A stretch of 64,000 nt of DNA from a virus. Positions 37,993 to 46,408 of this stretch are shown piece by piece. Each line of letters begins with the position of its first letter. Positions within the stretch are counted from its first letter, which is position 1. Under the pieces are notes generated by a model. That model had not been told where the DNA came from and did no database searches. It was given only the letters and a program-made list of their open reading frames with translations. Location: positions 62,001-126,000 of the IMG/VR virus record IMGVR_UViG_3300042691_044733; one strand, 5' to 3'. The translations under genes and the position numbers were made by a program.

Positions 37993-40107
37993 TTAGTTAC
38001 ATTTTTTATTTTTGCAGCATGAACAATCTACATATTCTTTATCAACCTCAACAGTATTTATCGTTGGATTACACATAATTATTTTCATAGTTACTGGTGT
38101 AGTATTATCGTAAAATTCTGGATTTCTGGTCCAATAACTAATATATGGGCAATAAGTATCTATAGGAGAAAAATAATAATCCTGTTGTAAAGAATTATCT
38201 CTAAATATCCATTTTTCACCATCCCAATAAACAGAGTGATCTCCAGCTGAATAAACAGGTTTATCGTTTAATAAACCTATTGAATTAATACTAACATCTA
38301 AAAATCCATATGTAACATCATCAATTACCACTCTTATGCAATCACATTCCTGTTCTCTTACTTCAAAGCATAATGCAGGATATCCTTTTAAAGAAACTAC
38401 TTTACCAAGGTAAATTGAAAGATCAACATCTGTAGTAATTACTTGTTCTGGATTAAAACAGCTAACTAGTTCATATTTAGGTTTATAACAATCAGAACAT
38501 TCCGCAAATTCTTTATCAACGTTGACTGGAAATTGTAAAAGAGGGTTAATCGGATTTTCTTGGTTTATTCCAAAAGTCCAACAATCTGTTGGATATTGTT
38601 CAAAAGTAAATACTGTGCCTGGTTCAGTTCCTGAAAAACTTGGATCATTAGTAGTTATAACTACAGAAGGATCTGCACAATTATAAAAATTATATCCTGG
38701 TAAACAAGAGTCACAATTAGCATAACTATGAGTTACAGTTACTGGAGTAATCTCTCCAATAAATACCTGATCATAAAGAGTTATATAAAAACACGCATCA
38801 CCATATCCTTCTAATTTTATAACAGTACCCATATACTCAGATAAATCTGTATCTGTAGTTATCTGTAGTTCTCCACTACATTCAATAAGAACATAAAGGC
38901 AAGGTATAAATGGTTCTGTTACAGTGCACTTACAACCACCTTTTGCGTCATCTGTTTGTACTTTAGTACATCCTTGTGCACAATTTGGTAAAAATGGATT
39001 TGTACCTTTACAATGACCTGTTGTTGGTTCATAAGTATATCCATCAGGACATAATGGTCCTGAAACTATTTCTTTAATACAAATAGATTTACCATCTTGT
39101 GGTTTTGTATATCCTGGAGGACAAACCCCACATTCAAAATTTTCAGTTGAATCTAAACCATTACTCCTACCGCTTTGTGTATAACTACTCAAAACACCTG
39201 CATTGTCACCAGTTATAAATTTTGCAATAGGAGATGCATTTAATAAATGGTAATCTAAATCTTTTAATTTTTTATAAAATACCTGATTACCAGATGATAA
39301 ATCATTAGCACCCATGTCTGGAATTATTAAATTCCAGACACCATCTCCTATATCTTGATATATTTTAGAATTTGATCCAGATGAACTACTTGCTAGGTAG
39401 GTATAAAAATAATTAATTTCATCTACTTGTAATAAGAAAAATGAATCTGAATTTTCAACCATTGAAATATTAAACGTAGAACCACCATCAATAGAATAAT
39501 ATATTGTAGATGAAGTGGTTCCATTTCTAACAGCAATATATATTCTATTATTTGTTGCTGCAATTGATGTAATTGCAGAATTAGCTTCAATTGGTGCACC
39601 TGTGTTTAATGCTGACCAGGTATTCCCACCATCAGTAGTTTTAAATAACTTATCAAATATACCTATGTATCCAACAGCAGGGTTTAGGAAATGAAGTGCT
39701 CTTGCAAAAATCGTAGGATCCCCAGGAAGTCCATATATTTGACTTGCTGTTTGAGCAATATTATAAAAGTTTGCTCCTCCATTATTACTTAATGCAATAT
39801 AATCTCCAGCAATAATTACTTTATTATTGTCAATAAATTTACCAATTGCCCAAGAAACTCCATTAGTACCTAATATAGGATTCCATGTAATTCCTCCATC
39901 TGTTGATCTATAAACGCCATCACCATTATTAAATAAGATTAGGACATTATCAATATCATAATTTGGAGCTACCAAAGCATTAATATTTCCAACAGCTAAT
40001 GTAAAGTTTGGATGAAAATCTGTAAATCCAGTATTAACATCATATGAGAACATTAATGCATTAGAGGGGCTACCTGTTGCAAGAGCATATGCTTTAAATA
40101 TTGACAT
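37993..40107 (-). CDS. Fibre/adhesin-like protein: Asp-box beta-propeller plus Cys-rich repeats
   Basis: 704 residues. The N-terminal 300 residues carry four Asp-box motifs: YRSTDGGITW (66-75), SNNGGANF (107-114), FKTTDGGNTW (155-164) and YYSIDGGSTF (203-212). This is typical of BNR/sialidase or YCF48-like beta-propellers. The C-terminal half has three repeats of about 70 residues, each ending in CxxC (ANCDSC, AECSDC and a divergent third), plus a terminal VDCSCCKNKKC. The Asp boxes are structural, so glycosidase activity is not implied. Its place among fibre genes suggests binding to host surface glycans. It shares TAATG with the preceding zinc-ribbon gene. Confidence 0.75.
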   Translation of the reverse strand: MSIFKAYALATGSPSNALMFSYDVNTGFTDFHPNFTLAVGNINALVAPNYDIDNVLILFNNGDGVYRSTDGGITWNPILGTNGVSWAIGKFIDNNKVIIAGDYIALSNNGGANFYNIAQTASQIYGLPGDPTIFARALHFLNPAVGYIGIFDKLFKTTDGGNTWSALNTGAPIEANSAITSIAATNNRIYIAVRNGTTSSTIYYSIDGGSTFNISMVENSDSFFLLQVDEINYFYTYLASSSSGSNSKIYQDIGDGVWNLIIPDMGANDLSSGNQVFYKKLKDLDYHLLNASPIAKFITGDNAGVLSSYTQSGRSNGLDSTENFECGVCPPGYTKPQDGKSICIKEIVSGPLCPDGYTYEPTTGHCKGTNPFLPNCAQGCTKVQTDDAKGGCKCTVTEPFIPCLYVLIECSGELQITTDTDLSEYMGTVIKLEGYGDACFYITLYDQVFIGEITPVTVTHSYANCDSCLPGYNFYNCADPSVVITTNDPSFSGTEPGTVFTFEQYPTDCWTFGINQENPINPLLQFPVNVDKEFAECSDCYKPKYELVSCFNPEQVITTDVDLSIYLGKVVSLKGYPALCFEVREQECDCIRVVIDDVTYGFLDVSINSIGLLNDKPVYSAGDHSVYWDGEKWIFRDNSLQQDYYFSPIDTYCPYISYWTRNPEFYDNTTPVTMKIIMCNPTINTVEVDKEYVDCSCCKNKKCN

Positions 40108-40247
40108 TAGTGTTCTTCTAGTTTTGTTTTATTATCTTTTTCTTTAGCAAGTTTATTAATACACTTAGTACATCCTTGCTTTCCATTTGCTAAAACTCTT
40201 TTTTGACATCCGCATGTAATAGCAGATCCACAATTTTCACATTTCAT
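40107..40247 (-). CDS. 46-residue zinc-ribbon-like protein
   Basis: A short frame from the ATG at 40247: MKCENCGSAITCGCQKRVLA followed by NGKQGCTKCINKLAKEKD and a charged tail. Six cysteines (C3, C6, C12, C14, C26, C29) form CxxC pairs as in a small zinc ribbon. Its stop shares TAATG with the start of the fibre gene that follows, and it fills the gap between two fibre-region genes exactly, which supports it being real. Function unknown. The partner 184-residue protein upstream ends in CGCGCSSCK, a similar Cys-rich signature. Confidence 0.6.
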   Translation of the reverse strand: MKCENCGSAITCGCQKRVLANGKQGCTKCINKLAKEKDNKTKLEEH

Positions 40248-40264
40248 AATTTATTGGTTTTTAA

Positions 40265-40819
40265 TTATTTACATGATGAACAGCCACATCCACAAGCAAG
40301 TTTATCAAGCTTTTTAATAACATAGTTATACATCTGCATTCCTTGTTCAGGTTTATGGCAGAATTCAACTTGAGCTTTTGCTGCTTTTAGTAATACTGTT
40401 AATATTTGAATTTGTTTTATTGCTTCCTGAATTTTTTCATTGTAATCAGGACGCAAATTTAAACAACAAAGAATTTCATTTATTTTAATTAATGCCTTTG
40501 TTATTCTTAAATGGTTGTATTCAACATACACTTTATCATTAGGACTAACACTCCATTTAATTACATAAATACCATCTGTAAAATCATTGTGATATGTTTC
40601 ACAATTTGCTGTTTGTAACCCAATATCACATGCTGATAAATTAACAGTAAAGTTCTGCTCTAGATCCTCTACCACAAAAGGTTCAACAAAACCTGGAGGT
40701 GTTATCTCTAAAATAGGGCATTCATAAGGAACAAGTGAATTATAAATACTTGCATCCCTAATATGTATAATTTGTGATACTAATGTATCTGGAACGTCTA
40801 AACCTAATTGATGTTTCAT
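40265..40819 (-). CDS. Fibre-region structural protein with Cys-rich C-terminus
   Basis: 184 residues. The N-terminal half is beta-like (LEITPPGFVEPFVVEDLEQN, then GIYVIKWSVSPNDKVYVEYN). The C-terminal half is helical (INEILCCLNLRPDYNEKIQE, then ILTVLLKAAKAQVEF) and ends in LACGCGCSSCK. This plan, a beta domain followed by a helical Cys-tipped end, is common among small structural genes of Bacteroidota phages. It is the first gene after the terminator of the 430-residue structural gene and so probably opens the fibre transcript. Role unknown. Confidence 0.6.
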   Translation of the reverse strand: MKHQLGLDVPDTLVSQIIHIRDASIYNSLVPYECPILEITPPGFVEPFVVEDLEQNFTVNLSACDIGLQTANCETYHNDFTDGIYVIKWSVSPNDKVYVEYNHLRITKALIKINEILCCLNLRPDYNEKIQEAIKQIQILTVLLKAAKAQVEFCHKPEQGMQMYNYVIKKLDKLACGCGCSSCK

Positions 40820-40829
40820 ATGCTCTAAA

Positions 40830-40869
40830 ATAAAAAACAGGAGAGGAGAGCTTAACTCCCTCTCCTGTT
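40830..40869 (-). terminator. Strong intrinsic terminator after the 430-residue structural gene
   Basis: AACAGGAGAGG (40836-40846) pairs perfectly with CCTCTCCTGTT (40859-40869), an 11-bp stem. On the minus strand it is followed by TTTTTATTTTA. It separates the head/connector transcript from the fibre genes. Confidence 0.85.
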
Positions 40870-40888
40870 ATTATAAGTTAATAGTTGT

Positions 40889-42181
40889 TTAATCTTCAAA
40901 AACTGGTAATACTCTCTCACAAGCATCTGCACAGTTCATAGTTTCCAACTGCACACAGTCAGCACCATTTGCATTCTCCAACCAAGTATTTACAAAATCT
41001 TCAAAATCTGTATCAGGAGATTCAACTATAATCTCAAGCAGGTATTGATCATTATCAAACACACCAGTTGGGTTGTTGAAACGCGGTACAGAGTGTTGAA
41101 TGTAGTATCTGTAGTAACTTGAAGTTCTTGAGATAGTATCAGTTACATCATAACCTTGAGTAATCTCGCGGATACGCAGATCCATTCCAGTATTGAAGAA
41201 AGTTTGACCATATGCTTCAGAAAGAATTAACTCTCTTACAATGTTCTCACCAAATCCACTTCCTTGAATAGGAGCACAGGTTTTATTTACACACAATCCA
41301 GTGAATGCACAAGGATCACCGTTATAATCAACTTCAGAAGCAAGAACAACAACTGGTTCAAGTTTTGCGATAATTGAATCACTTGGATAGAAAGTGCAAT
41401 CTCCAAAAGTAGTATCAACATAAGCACCATTTATGATAAGACCTGCAAGTGTATCTGCTGGAGTAGGATTTGCTGGAAGTGCAGTAGTTCCATTGATGTA
41501 ACCAAGCAGAGTTGCTAAGTTAGCTTCAGAAGAGGTACCATCTCCAAGTTGCAACCAGCTAACACCAGCATCAATGCTGTAAGTAACTTGTACTTGAACA
41601 AATGGATTAATCAAAGGACTTCTAAGGAAATTGTAAGCCCACTGAACATAAACCATCAAAGGGTTAACAGCAGTTGGAGTTTCTGGATCTTCACAACAAC
41701 CAGTGTAAGCATCAGCAGTAAAGTAAGTATTACGTGTCAAGAAACGCAATACAGGTGAACCTTTAATATCAAGACGCATGTAGTATGTTTGACCACACAT
41801 AAATTGTTTTTCACATGCACCAGGAGTTTCATAGTTCTCAACATTCAAACCAATAGTTACTTGAGTTTGTTGAGGATTACATGGGTCAACACGATAAAAC
41901 TTACGAACATACTTTGGGTTAATGGTCTTTGATTTTACTGACTCCTTGTATCCACCATGAAATGGACCAATTTTGTCATTGCTATAAATAGATCCTGCTG
42001 CAAGCACCAGTGGACATTTGAGAGTAGTAGTACCATCAAGTGTAGCTGGAACTGCCCAGGTATTAGGGTCAACAAAGGTAAATTCTCCCTTTGTTAATGC
42101 AGATGTAGTGGTAGCCGCAGTTTTAACGAAGGCATCTGTACCAACGAAAACTTTATTAAAGGCATGATTAAAATAAGACAT
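40889..42181 (-). CDS. Abundant-type virion structural protein, candidate auxiliary head protein
   Basis: 430 residues, beta-rich with Thr, Asn, Pro and Cys (for example CGQTYYMRLDIKGSPVLRFL, then FVQVQVTYSIDAGVSWLQLG). The C-terminal part has DCVQLETMNCADACERV. Unlike its neighbours it has its own promoter-like element (42237-42250) and a strong terminator. Its codon use, with many GCA/ACT/GTT codons, also looks more optimised than that of surrounding genes, so high expression is likely. In crAss-like phages an abundant non-capsid structural protein lies near this position. I infer a head-decorating or vertex protein. No catalytic motif or signal peptide was seen. Confidence 0.7.
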   Translation of the reverse strand: MSYFNHAFNKVFVGTDAFVKTAATTTSALTKGEFTFVDPNTWAVPATLDGTTTLKCPLVLAAGSIYSNDKIGPFHGGYKESVKSKTINPKYVRKFYRVDPCNPQQTQVTIGLNVENYETPGACEKQFMCGQTYYMRLDIKGSPVLRFLTRNTYFTADAYTGCCEDPETPTAVNPLMVYVQWAYNFLRSPLINPFVQVQVTYSIDAGVSWLQLGDGTSSEANLATLLGYINGTTALPANPTPADTLAGLIINGAYVDTTFGDCTFYPSDSIIAKLEPVVVLASEVDYNGDPCAFTGLCVNKTCAPIQGSGFGENIVRELILSEAYGQTFFNTGMDLRIREITQGYDVTDTISRTSSYYRYYIQHSVPRFNNPTGVFDNDQYLLEIIVESPDTDFEDFVNTWLENANGADCVQLETMNCADACERVLPVFED

Positions 42182-42236
42182 AAATTTTTGTTTTAAGGGT
42201 TATATACAATTAATTCAATATAATTAATATTTACTA

Positions 42237-42250
42237 TTATTCCAAATTTA
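42237..42250 (-). promoter_or_regulatory. Promoter-like TAAATTTGGAA element before the 430-residue structural gene
   Basis: On the minus strand TAAATTTG (42250-42243) matches the Bacteroidota -7 box TAnnTTTG and is followed by GAA, like the early promoter motif TATnTTTGGAACTC on the plus strand. It overlaps the ferritin stop codon and lies about 60 bases before the structural gene's ATG. No TTTG was found near -33. Confidence 0.45.
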
Positions 42251-42790
42251 TCCTGACATTTTCTCATCGAGAAGTCGTAATGCAATTTTATCTGTACCGA
42301 ATGCTTCTAATTGATCCATCCAGTTTTGCATTTTATTATGCTCTTCAACTTGTTCTTTTAAATATTTAAGTGCTAATTCATAAAGCATATGATCACCTTT
42401 TTTAAAAGCTTCAGTCGCAAGATCTTTACACTGTTTAGATACTTCAATTTCATGGTCGTAAGAAAGTTTAATTATTTCTGGTAAACCCGAAAATAGTTGC
42501 TGCTGCATTGATAATGCAGGTGTTTGAGGTTGAACCCCAAAGGAAAGTAAATATTCTCTTGACCAGTCTGCGTGAGTTAGTTCTTCATTAGAATATTGTT
42601 TCCATAATTTTGCAGCACCTTCATATCCTTTATTATTTAACCATAAAGACATTGAAAGATAAAGTCTAGAACTTAATTCCTCTTGTTCTATTCTATAATT
42701 CAAATACTTAACACACTCCTCGGATAACAGAAAATTAGGAGCTGCTGTAGGAGGTATTTTTTGAAGTCGAGATATTTTGTGTTCTATCAT
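42248..42790 (-). CDS. Ferritin (bacterial FtnA type) with complete ferroxidase centre
   Basis: 180 residues, a four-helix-bundle iron-storage protein. It aligns without gaps to E. coli FtnA from my memory of that sequence, with a constant offset of 20. All ferroxidase residues are kept: E37 (FtnA E17), Y44 (Y24), E70 (E50), H73 (H53), E114 (E94), Q147 (Q127) and E150 (E130). Key blocks are EELSSRLYLSMSLW, EGAAKLWKQYSNEELTHADW, YDHEIEVSKQ and YLKEQVEEHNKM. It is not a Dps, given its length and intra-subunit site. FtnA-type proteins form 24-mer cages that oxidise Fe(II). Its ATG overlaps the stop of the upstream connector gene (ATGA), so it is co-translated with virion genes. An extra N-terminal 20 residues precede helix A. 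Confidence 0.93.
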   Translation of the reverse strand: MIEHKISRLQKIPPTAAPNFLLSEECVKYLNYRIEQEELSSRLYLSMSLWLNNKGYEGAAKLWKQYSNEELTHADWSREYLLSFGVQPQTPALSMQQQLFSGLPEIIKLSYDHEIEVSKQCKDLATEAFKKGDHMLYELALKYLKEQVEEHNKMQNWMDQLEAFGTDKIALRLLDEKMSG

Positions 42791-43488
42791 TTATTTTCTT
42801 CTATTTTTTGATTAAGTCTTTGATATTGATTTGTAGATTCAATATCACCTGAAATTATCTGAGCACAAATGTCTATTAAAAGTTCTGTAATATCTTCTTT
42901 AAATTCACATTCTATATCTACTGTAGAGGTATTGAAAGTATAAGGATTGACACAATCAAGTATTTGTATTTTCTCTGGTAGTCTATAGTATGTTAAAGTA
43001 CATTCATCAATACTGAACTCTCCATTTGTATAAATTCTCAGTTTATTATCTACTACTGTAACAACTGTTTCACCCCATTCGTAGTTGGGTTTCTTTAATT
43101 CATCATTTAAAATAATATCAATATTTGATTCTTCAACCAAATAAGTTATCATTTTTTTAGGTTTATCACAGCAAGAATTACTTGAAATCAGAGTCACCCT
43201 TTTGTATTCCATAAAATCCTCTGGGAGTAACTCTGATTCATAGTAATTTCCACGATTAACAGTAAGTAGTTTTTCAGTTTTAACAAGAACCTGTAAATCA
43301 TCAATAGATCTAACAGATTGATCATTACCAGGTGTAGCAGTTTTTGGTGCAATCTTTTCTCTACACCAAGTAATCATTCCTTTATTAAATGCTTCAACAA
43401 TTTGCCAACACTCAATGTTATCATAGTCTTGACTTGATAATTTATTGACTCGTTGTTTTACTTTTAACTGTAACGTATTGTTAAGCAT
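42787..43488 (-). CDS. Head-tail connector / ring-type structural protein
   Basis: 233 residues. The N-terminal helices (LSSQDYDNIECWQIVEAFNK, then MITWCREKIAPK) precede a beta-rich body (ELLPEDFMEYKRVTLISSNS with a CC pair, then VVTVVDNKLRIYTNG). A C-terminal helix follows (ITELLIDICAQIISGDIEST). This arrangement recurs in crAss-like portal-proximal ring proteins and in the later 223-residue gene at 32497-33168. It shares ATGA with the ferritin gene downstream. Placement directly under the portal is inferred from synteny. Confidence 0.7.
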   Translation of the reverse strand: MLNNTLQLKVKQRVNKLSSQDYDNIECWQIVEAFNKGMITWCREKIAPKTATPGNDQSVRSIDDLQVLVKTEKLLTVNRGNYYESELLPEDFMEYKRVTLISSNSCCDKPKKMITYLVEESNIDIILNDELKKPNYEWGETVVTVVDNKLRIYTNGEFSIDECTLTYYRLPEKIQILDCVNPYTFNTSTVDIECEFKEDITELLIDICAQIISGDIESTNQYQRLNQKIEENK

Positions 43489-43496
43489 CTAATTAA

Positions 43497-43643
43497 TTAA
43501 TGACAGGGTTCAACTTTTGCTGGTGAATTAGTTCCACCAACTCTTCCACCTGGCTTAGTTTGTACTTCTAGTTTTGGACTTTTAGTTGGTCCTACACCAT
43601 TTGAACCAGGTTTAGTTTGTACGGTTGCGGGTTTGTTTTTCAT
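43497..43643 (-). CDS. 48-residue tandem-repeat basic peptide
   Basis: Starts at the ATG at 43643, four bases after the upstream stop; an upstream extension would overlap that gene. After MKNKPAT come two copies of a 19-residue unit: VQTKPGSNGVGPTKSPKLE and VQTKPGGRVGGTNSPAKVE, then PCH. The composition (Pro, Gly, Lys, Ser, Thr) is that of a disordered linker-type peptide. It sits between a head gene and a connector gene, so it may be a small capsid or DNA-associated peptide. No family was recognised. Confidence 0.6.
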   Translation of the reverse strand: MKNKPATVQTKPGSNGVGPTKSPKLEVQTKPGGRVGGTNSPAKVEPCH

Positions 43644-43647
43644 ATTA

Positions 43648-44658
43648 TTAACTATTCCATTGTTTTTCAACTTTATTGAGAACATCTCCTAAGATCTGGT
43701 CATTGATTGGGTTTTTAAGAAACTCAAGTACATCACTTGCATTTCTACCAAGCATGGCATTACTTTCAGTGTGGTAAATAAAACCATCTGATTTTAAGAT
43801 AATTATCTTATAAAACAATGCATCTTTAATAACTGATCTTAGTTTTAATGTCTCCATATCTTGTGCAGCAGCATTCAAGAAATCTTGCGATGCTCTGTAT
43901 GCAGATTTTTCAAAACTAAGCCCATTAATGAAATTATCCATGTTTTCATAAATAACATCATTAGGAGTATCTTTTTTGTATTGTACACTATTGAGATCAA
44001 CAATTTTAGCAACATACTTCAGTTTAACTGGAGTTTTGTCATACAATTTTTGAAGTTCTGAAAGTGCTTTATTTTTGATTTTCTTCATCTCAGTTTTTGT
44101 AGAAACTGTATCAATGAATCTATCAAGGAAAAACTTAGGAGCAACTTGTCTATTTTTAGCATCCTCGTATGATTTTGCTACAAGACTAAATCCACCTGCA
44201 TCTATAGCATGGAGTTTGATCCTATCAAATACGTTAGCAACTGGATCAAGGAATACAGGATCATTGCCACATCTCAGTGTAATTTTTGACCAAAATTCAT
44301 CGTTATCTGGTCTTAACAATTTTACTTTATTCCAGAATTGTGGGTCCTCTGGATCTATAACATTGGATGCAATTTCTTTTTCAATTTCAGAAACTGCTTT
44401 TCTAATTTCTTTAATTTTTGCCTCCCTTAATTCTTCATCGGGAATTTTTTTAATTTCTGGAGCAAACTCATTGAGACCTGTTAAGTATCTTTTTACACCA
44501 TTTGCTTCAATACAAGCTAATTGCTCTTCATGATATACATTATCAAAAAGTACTTGGTTAGCTCTTTCAAGTCCCATATTTTGGGAGTTTGTAATAAAAG
44601 GTTTAATACTTATTGAACCTGATTTACTTTTAATATTATATTCTGCTACTGTTATCAT
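43648..44658 (-). CDS. Head-module protein downstream of the major capsid gene
   Basis: 336 residues. Mostly helical and charged (IPDEELREAKIKEIRKAVSE, then MKKIKNKALSELQKLYDK), with a short beta segment near the C-terminus (ALFYKIIILKSDGFIYHTES). It begins right after the terminator that follows the capsid gene. Genes of this size immediately after the capsid gene are regular in crAss-like genomes and encode head-associated proteins. No catalytic motif, signal peptide or membrane segment is seen. The specific role is not known to me. Confidence 0.7.
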   Translation of the reverse strand: MITVAEYNIKSKSGSISIKPFITNSQNMGLERANQVLFDNVYHEEQLACIEANGVKRYLTGLNEFAPEIKKIPDEELREAKIKEIRKAVSEIEKEIASNVIDPEDPQFWNKVKLLRPDNDEFWSKITLRCGNDPVFLDPVANVFDRIKLHAIDAGGFSLVAKSYEDAKNRQVAPKFFLDRFIDTVSTKTEMKKIKNKALSELQKLYDKTPVKLKYVAKIVDLNSVQYKKDTPNDVIYENMDNFINGLSFEKSAYRASQDFLNAAAQDMETLKLRSVIKDALFYKIIILKSDGFIYHTESNAMLGRNASDVLEFLKNPINDQILGDVLNKVEKQWNS

Positions 44659-44674
44659 TTCTTTTTTTGGTTTT

Positions 44675-44717
44675 TAAAAAATTTGATTAATGGGGGGAAT
44701 AAACTCCCCCCATTAAT
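44675..44717 (-). terminator. Very strong terminator after the major capsid gene
   Basis: ATTAATGGGGGG (44686-44697) pairs perfectly with CCCCCCATTAAT (44706-44717), a 12-bp stem with an 8-nt loop. On the minus strand it is followed by CAAATTTTTTAAAAA. It probably lets the capsid gene be expressed above its downstream neighbours. Confidence 0.88.
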
Positions 44718-44765
44718 ACTTGTCGGGTTTAAAAGTTACACACCTGCACGGCAGTGTAATATTAA

Positions 44766-46394
44766 TTAGAACGATCCACCTGTAATAGGGTTTCTCATTA
44801 CAATTTTCAAAACTTTGGTTGGGTCTTTTACCCAAATTGCTGGCATTGTTTGAGTCATATAAACTCGGTAACCATTGAATTGACCAGAACTTTGGAATCC
44901 TTGGTGACGACCCATGTAATCCATTGTTCCGTTTTGGTACCACCATTTCAGTTGATTATCCCATTTAAGTTTCAACAGGAAGATGTTATCATTTGTATTA
45001 TCAGTAATATCAAAGATAACAAAGTTGTAACTTGAAAGTGGGAAACCATCAATGATTGGGTTCTCAATATCATTTGTGTGAACGTTATCAAATGCAGGGT
45101 TAATTACAAACTTAACGTTTGCTAAGAATGGGATCACATAGCTAGTAAATGCAAATCCAAAGTTCAGATCCATTCCTTTACCAGTGATAGCACCAATACC
45201 TGCATCACTTGCAGCTTGGATAACCAAACCAGAGTTAACTGCTTCTTTCTTGATAGCTTCATTAACAAGTCTCATACCTCCAAGACCAGTCTGAACAATC
45301 AGTTGTCTTTTTGGATCAGGACCAGCAAACTCAACTTTACCATTATAGAAGTTATAAAGCTCTGATCTAAACAAATCAAGGTTAAAACCTGATTTATTAT
45401 AAATACGTTTGAATGAGTTGTCAAGTTGTTTCCAAAGACCTACAGACAATCTTACATCATCTGGACCATCTTGTTTAACCTTACCACCTTGTCCCCACAT
45501 CAGATATGTTTCAATATCATTAGAGATTTTAGACAAGTGACGTGCTTCAAGTGTAGTCAAGAAAGTTCTGCTAAGAGAACCATTTGATACTGCTTTTTTG
45601 AAGAAGTCTTTACCCATTTTCTTAATGTAAGAATCCAAGTTAGTGATAGAAGGGTCAATGTTCTGGTCAAAGTTTCTCCAGATTTCTGTAACAGGTACAG
45701 TACCATCTGCATTCATTCCACCTTTAATCATCATGTCTGCACGTGAACTTACGGAGTAATGTACGTGTGCTTCAGCACCACCCACAAAATTGTAGTACTC
45801 ACGGAAACCTGATTGAACTTGAAGGTCGGAGAAACGCTCACCATACTCTCCTCTTGCAGAACCTTTTCTGAAGATTTTAGTTCCTGAAGCAAGATATTTG
45901 TTATCAAGGAATTTAACACTGTCGTTGTTCACAAGTTGAACTGTGTAAATAAAACCTTCACTACCATAAGGGATGATGTCCTCGCTAGGAACTACATACA
46001 TCTCAGCACCAGAGTATTTATCATAAGTGATGATATCACCATGACCAAATTCTCTACGTGAAAGTTTTATTTTAAAAGTAGTACCATCAATACCTTTAGT
46101 GGTATTACTTGGTTCAATATCTTCCAAAATGTAAGGAAGATCCTGAACTACAGGTACTTGCCATTTATATTCACCACGTGGGTGGTCAACTTCAATGACA
46201 TTTTTTCCATTAAAATTGGACATTTGGTACAGAGGCATTTCTACCTTTTGTGCCATTGCCCACAAATCAACAGGACCCATATCCATAGGTTCTGATGTTC
46301 TCAGCATATTCTGAAGGTGATAAGAATCAACATGTGAAGATGCTTGATAATTTGTATCACGTAGGAATATACCATTGTTTAAAACTGGTGTCAT
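44766..46394 (-). CDS. Major capsid protein (HK97-fold, crAss-like)
   Basis: 542 residues. The N-terminus (YQASSHVDSYHLQNMLRTSE, then MGPVDLWAMAQKVEMPLYQM) and central segments (FREYYNFVGGAEAHVHYSVS, then VPVTEIWRNFDQNIDPSITN) have the pattern of the crAss-like major capsid protein. The position fits: TerL, portal, scaffold, then capsid, with a homing endonuclease gene inserted just before it. A 12-bp-stem terminator follows closely. No N-terminal pro-domain is obvious, consistent with a separate scaffold gene. Confidence 0.88.
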   Translation of the reverse strand: MTPVLNNGIFLRDTNYQASSHVDSYHLQNMLRTSEPMDMGPVDLWAMAQKVEMPLYQMSNFNGKNVIEVDHPRGEYKWQVPVVQDLPYILEDIEPSNTTKGIDGTTFKIKLSRREFGHGDIITYDKYSGAEMYVVPSEDIIPYGSEGFIYTVQLVNNDSVKFLDNKYLASGTKIFRKGSARGEYGERFSDLQVQSGFREYYNFVGGAEAHVHYSVSSRADMMIKGGMNADGTVPVTEIWRNFDQNIDPSITNLDSYIKKMGKDFFKKAVSNGSLSRTFLTTLEARHLSKISNDIETYLMWGQGGKVKQDGPDDVRLSVGLWKQLDNSFKRIYNKSGFNLDLFRSELYNFYNGKVEFAGPDPKRQLIVQTGLGGMRLVNEAIKKEAVNSGLVIQAASDAGIGAITGKGMDLNFGFAFTSYVIPFLANVKFVINPAFDNVHTNDIENPIIDGFPLSSYNFVIFDITDNTNDNIFLLKLKWDNQLKWWYQNGTMDYMGRHQGFQSSGQFNGYRVYMTQTMPAIWVKDPTKVLKIVMRNPITGGSF

Positions 46395-46408
46395 GTTTAA
46401 AAAAATTA

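Noticed and set aside
37993-40107. Sialidase activity for the Asp-box protein
   Set aside because: Asp boxes are structural; the catalytic Arg triad, Tyr and Asp of sialidases are not evident.
42248-42790. Dps identity for the ferritin-like gene
   Set aside because: Dps has an inter-subunit site and a different motif; this protein has the full intra-subunit FtnA set and is 180 residues long.
44075-44533. 152-codon plus-strand frame opposite the head-module gene
   Set aside because: Antisense shadow of a well-supported structural gene with no promoter or conserved motif.
44713-44946. 77-codon minus-strand frame over the end of the capsid gene
   Set aside because: Lies in another frame within the capsid gene and ends in its terminator; composition is unlike neighbouring genes.
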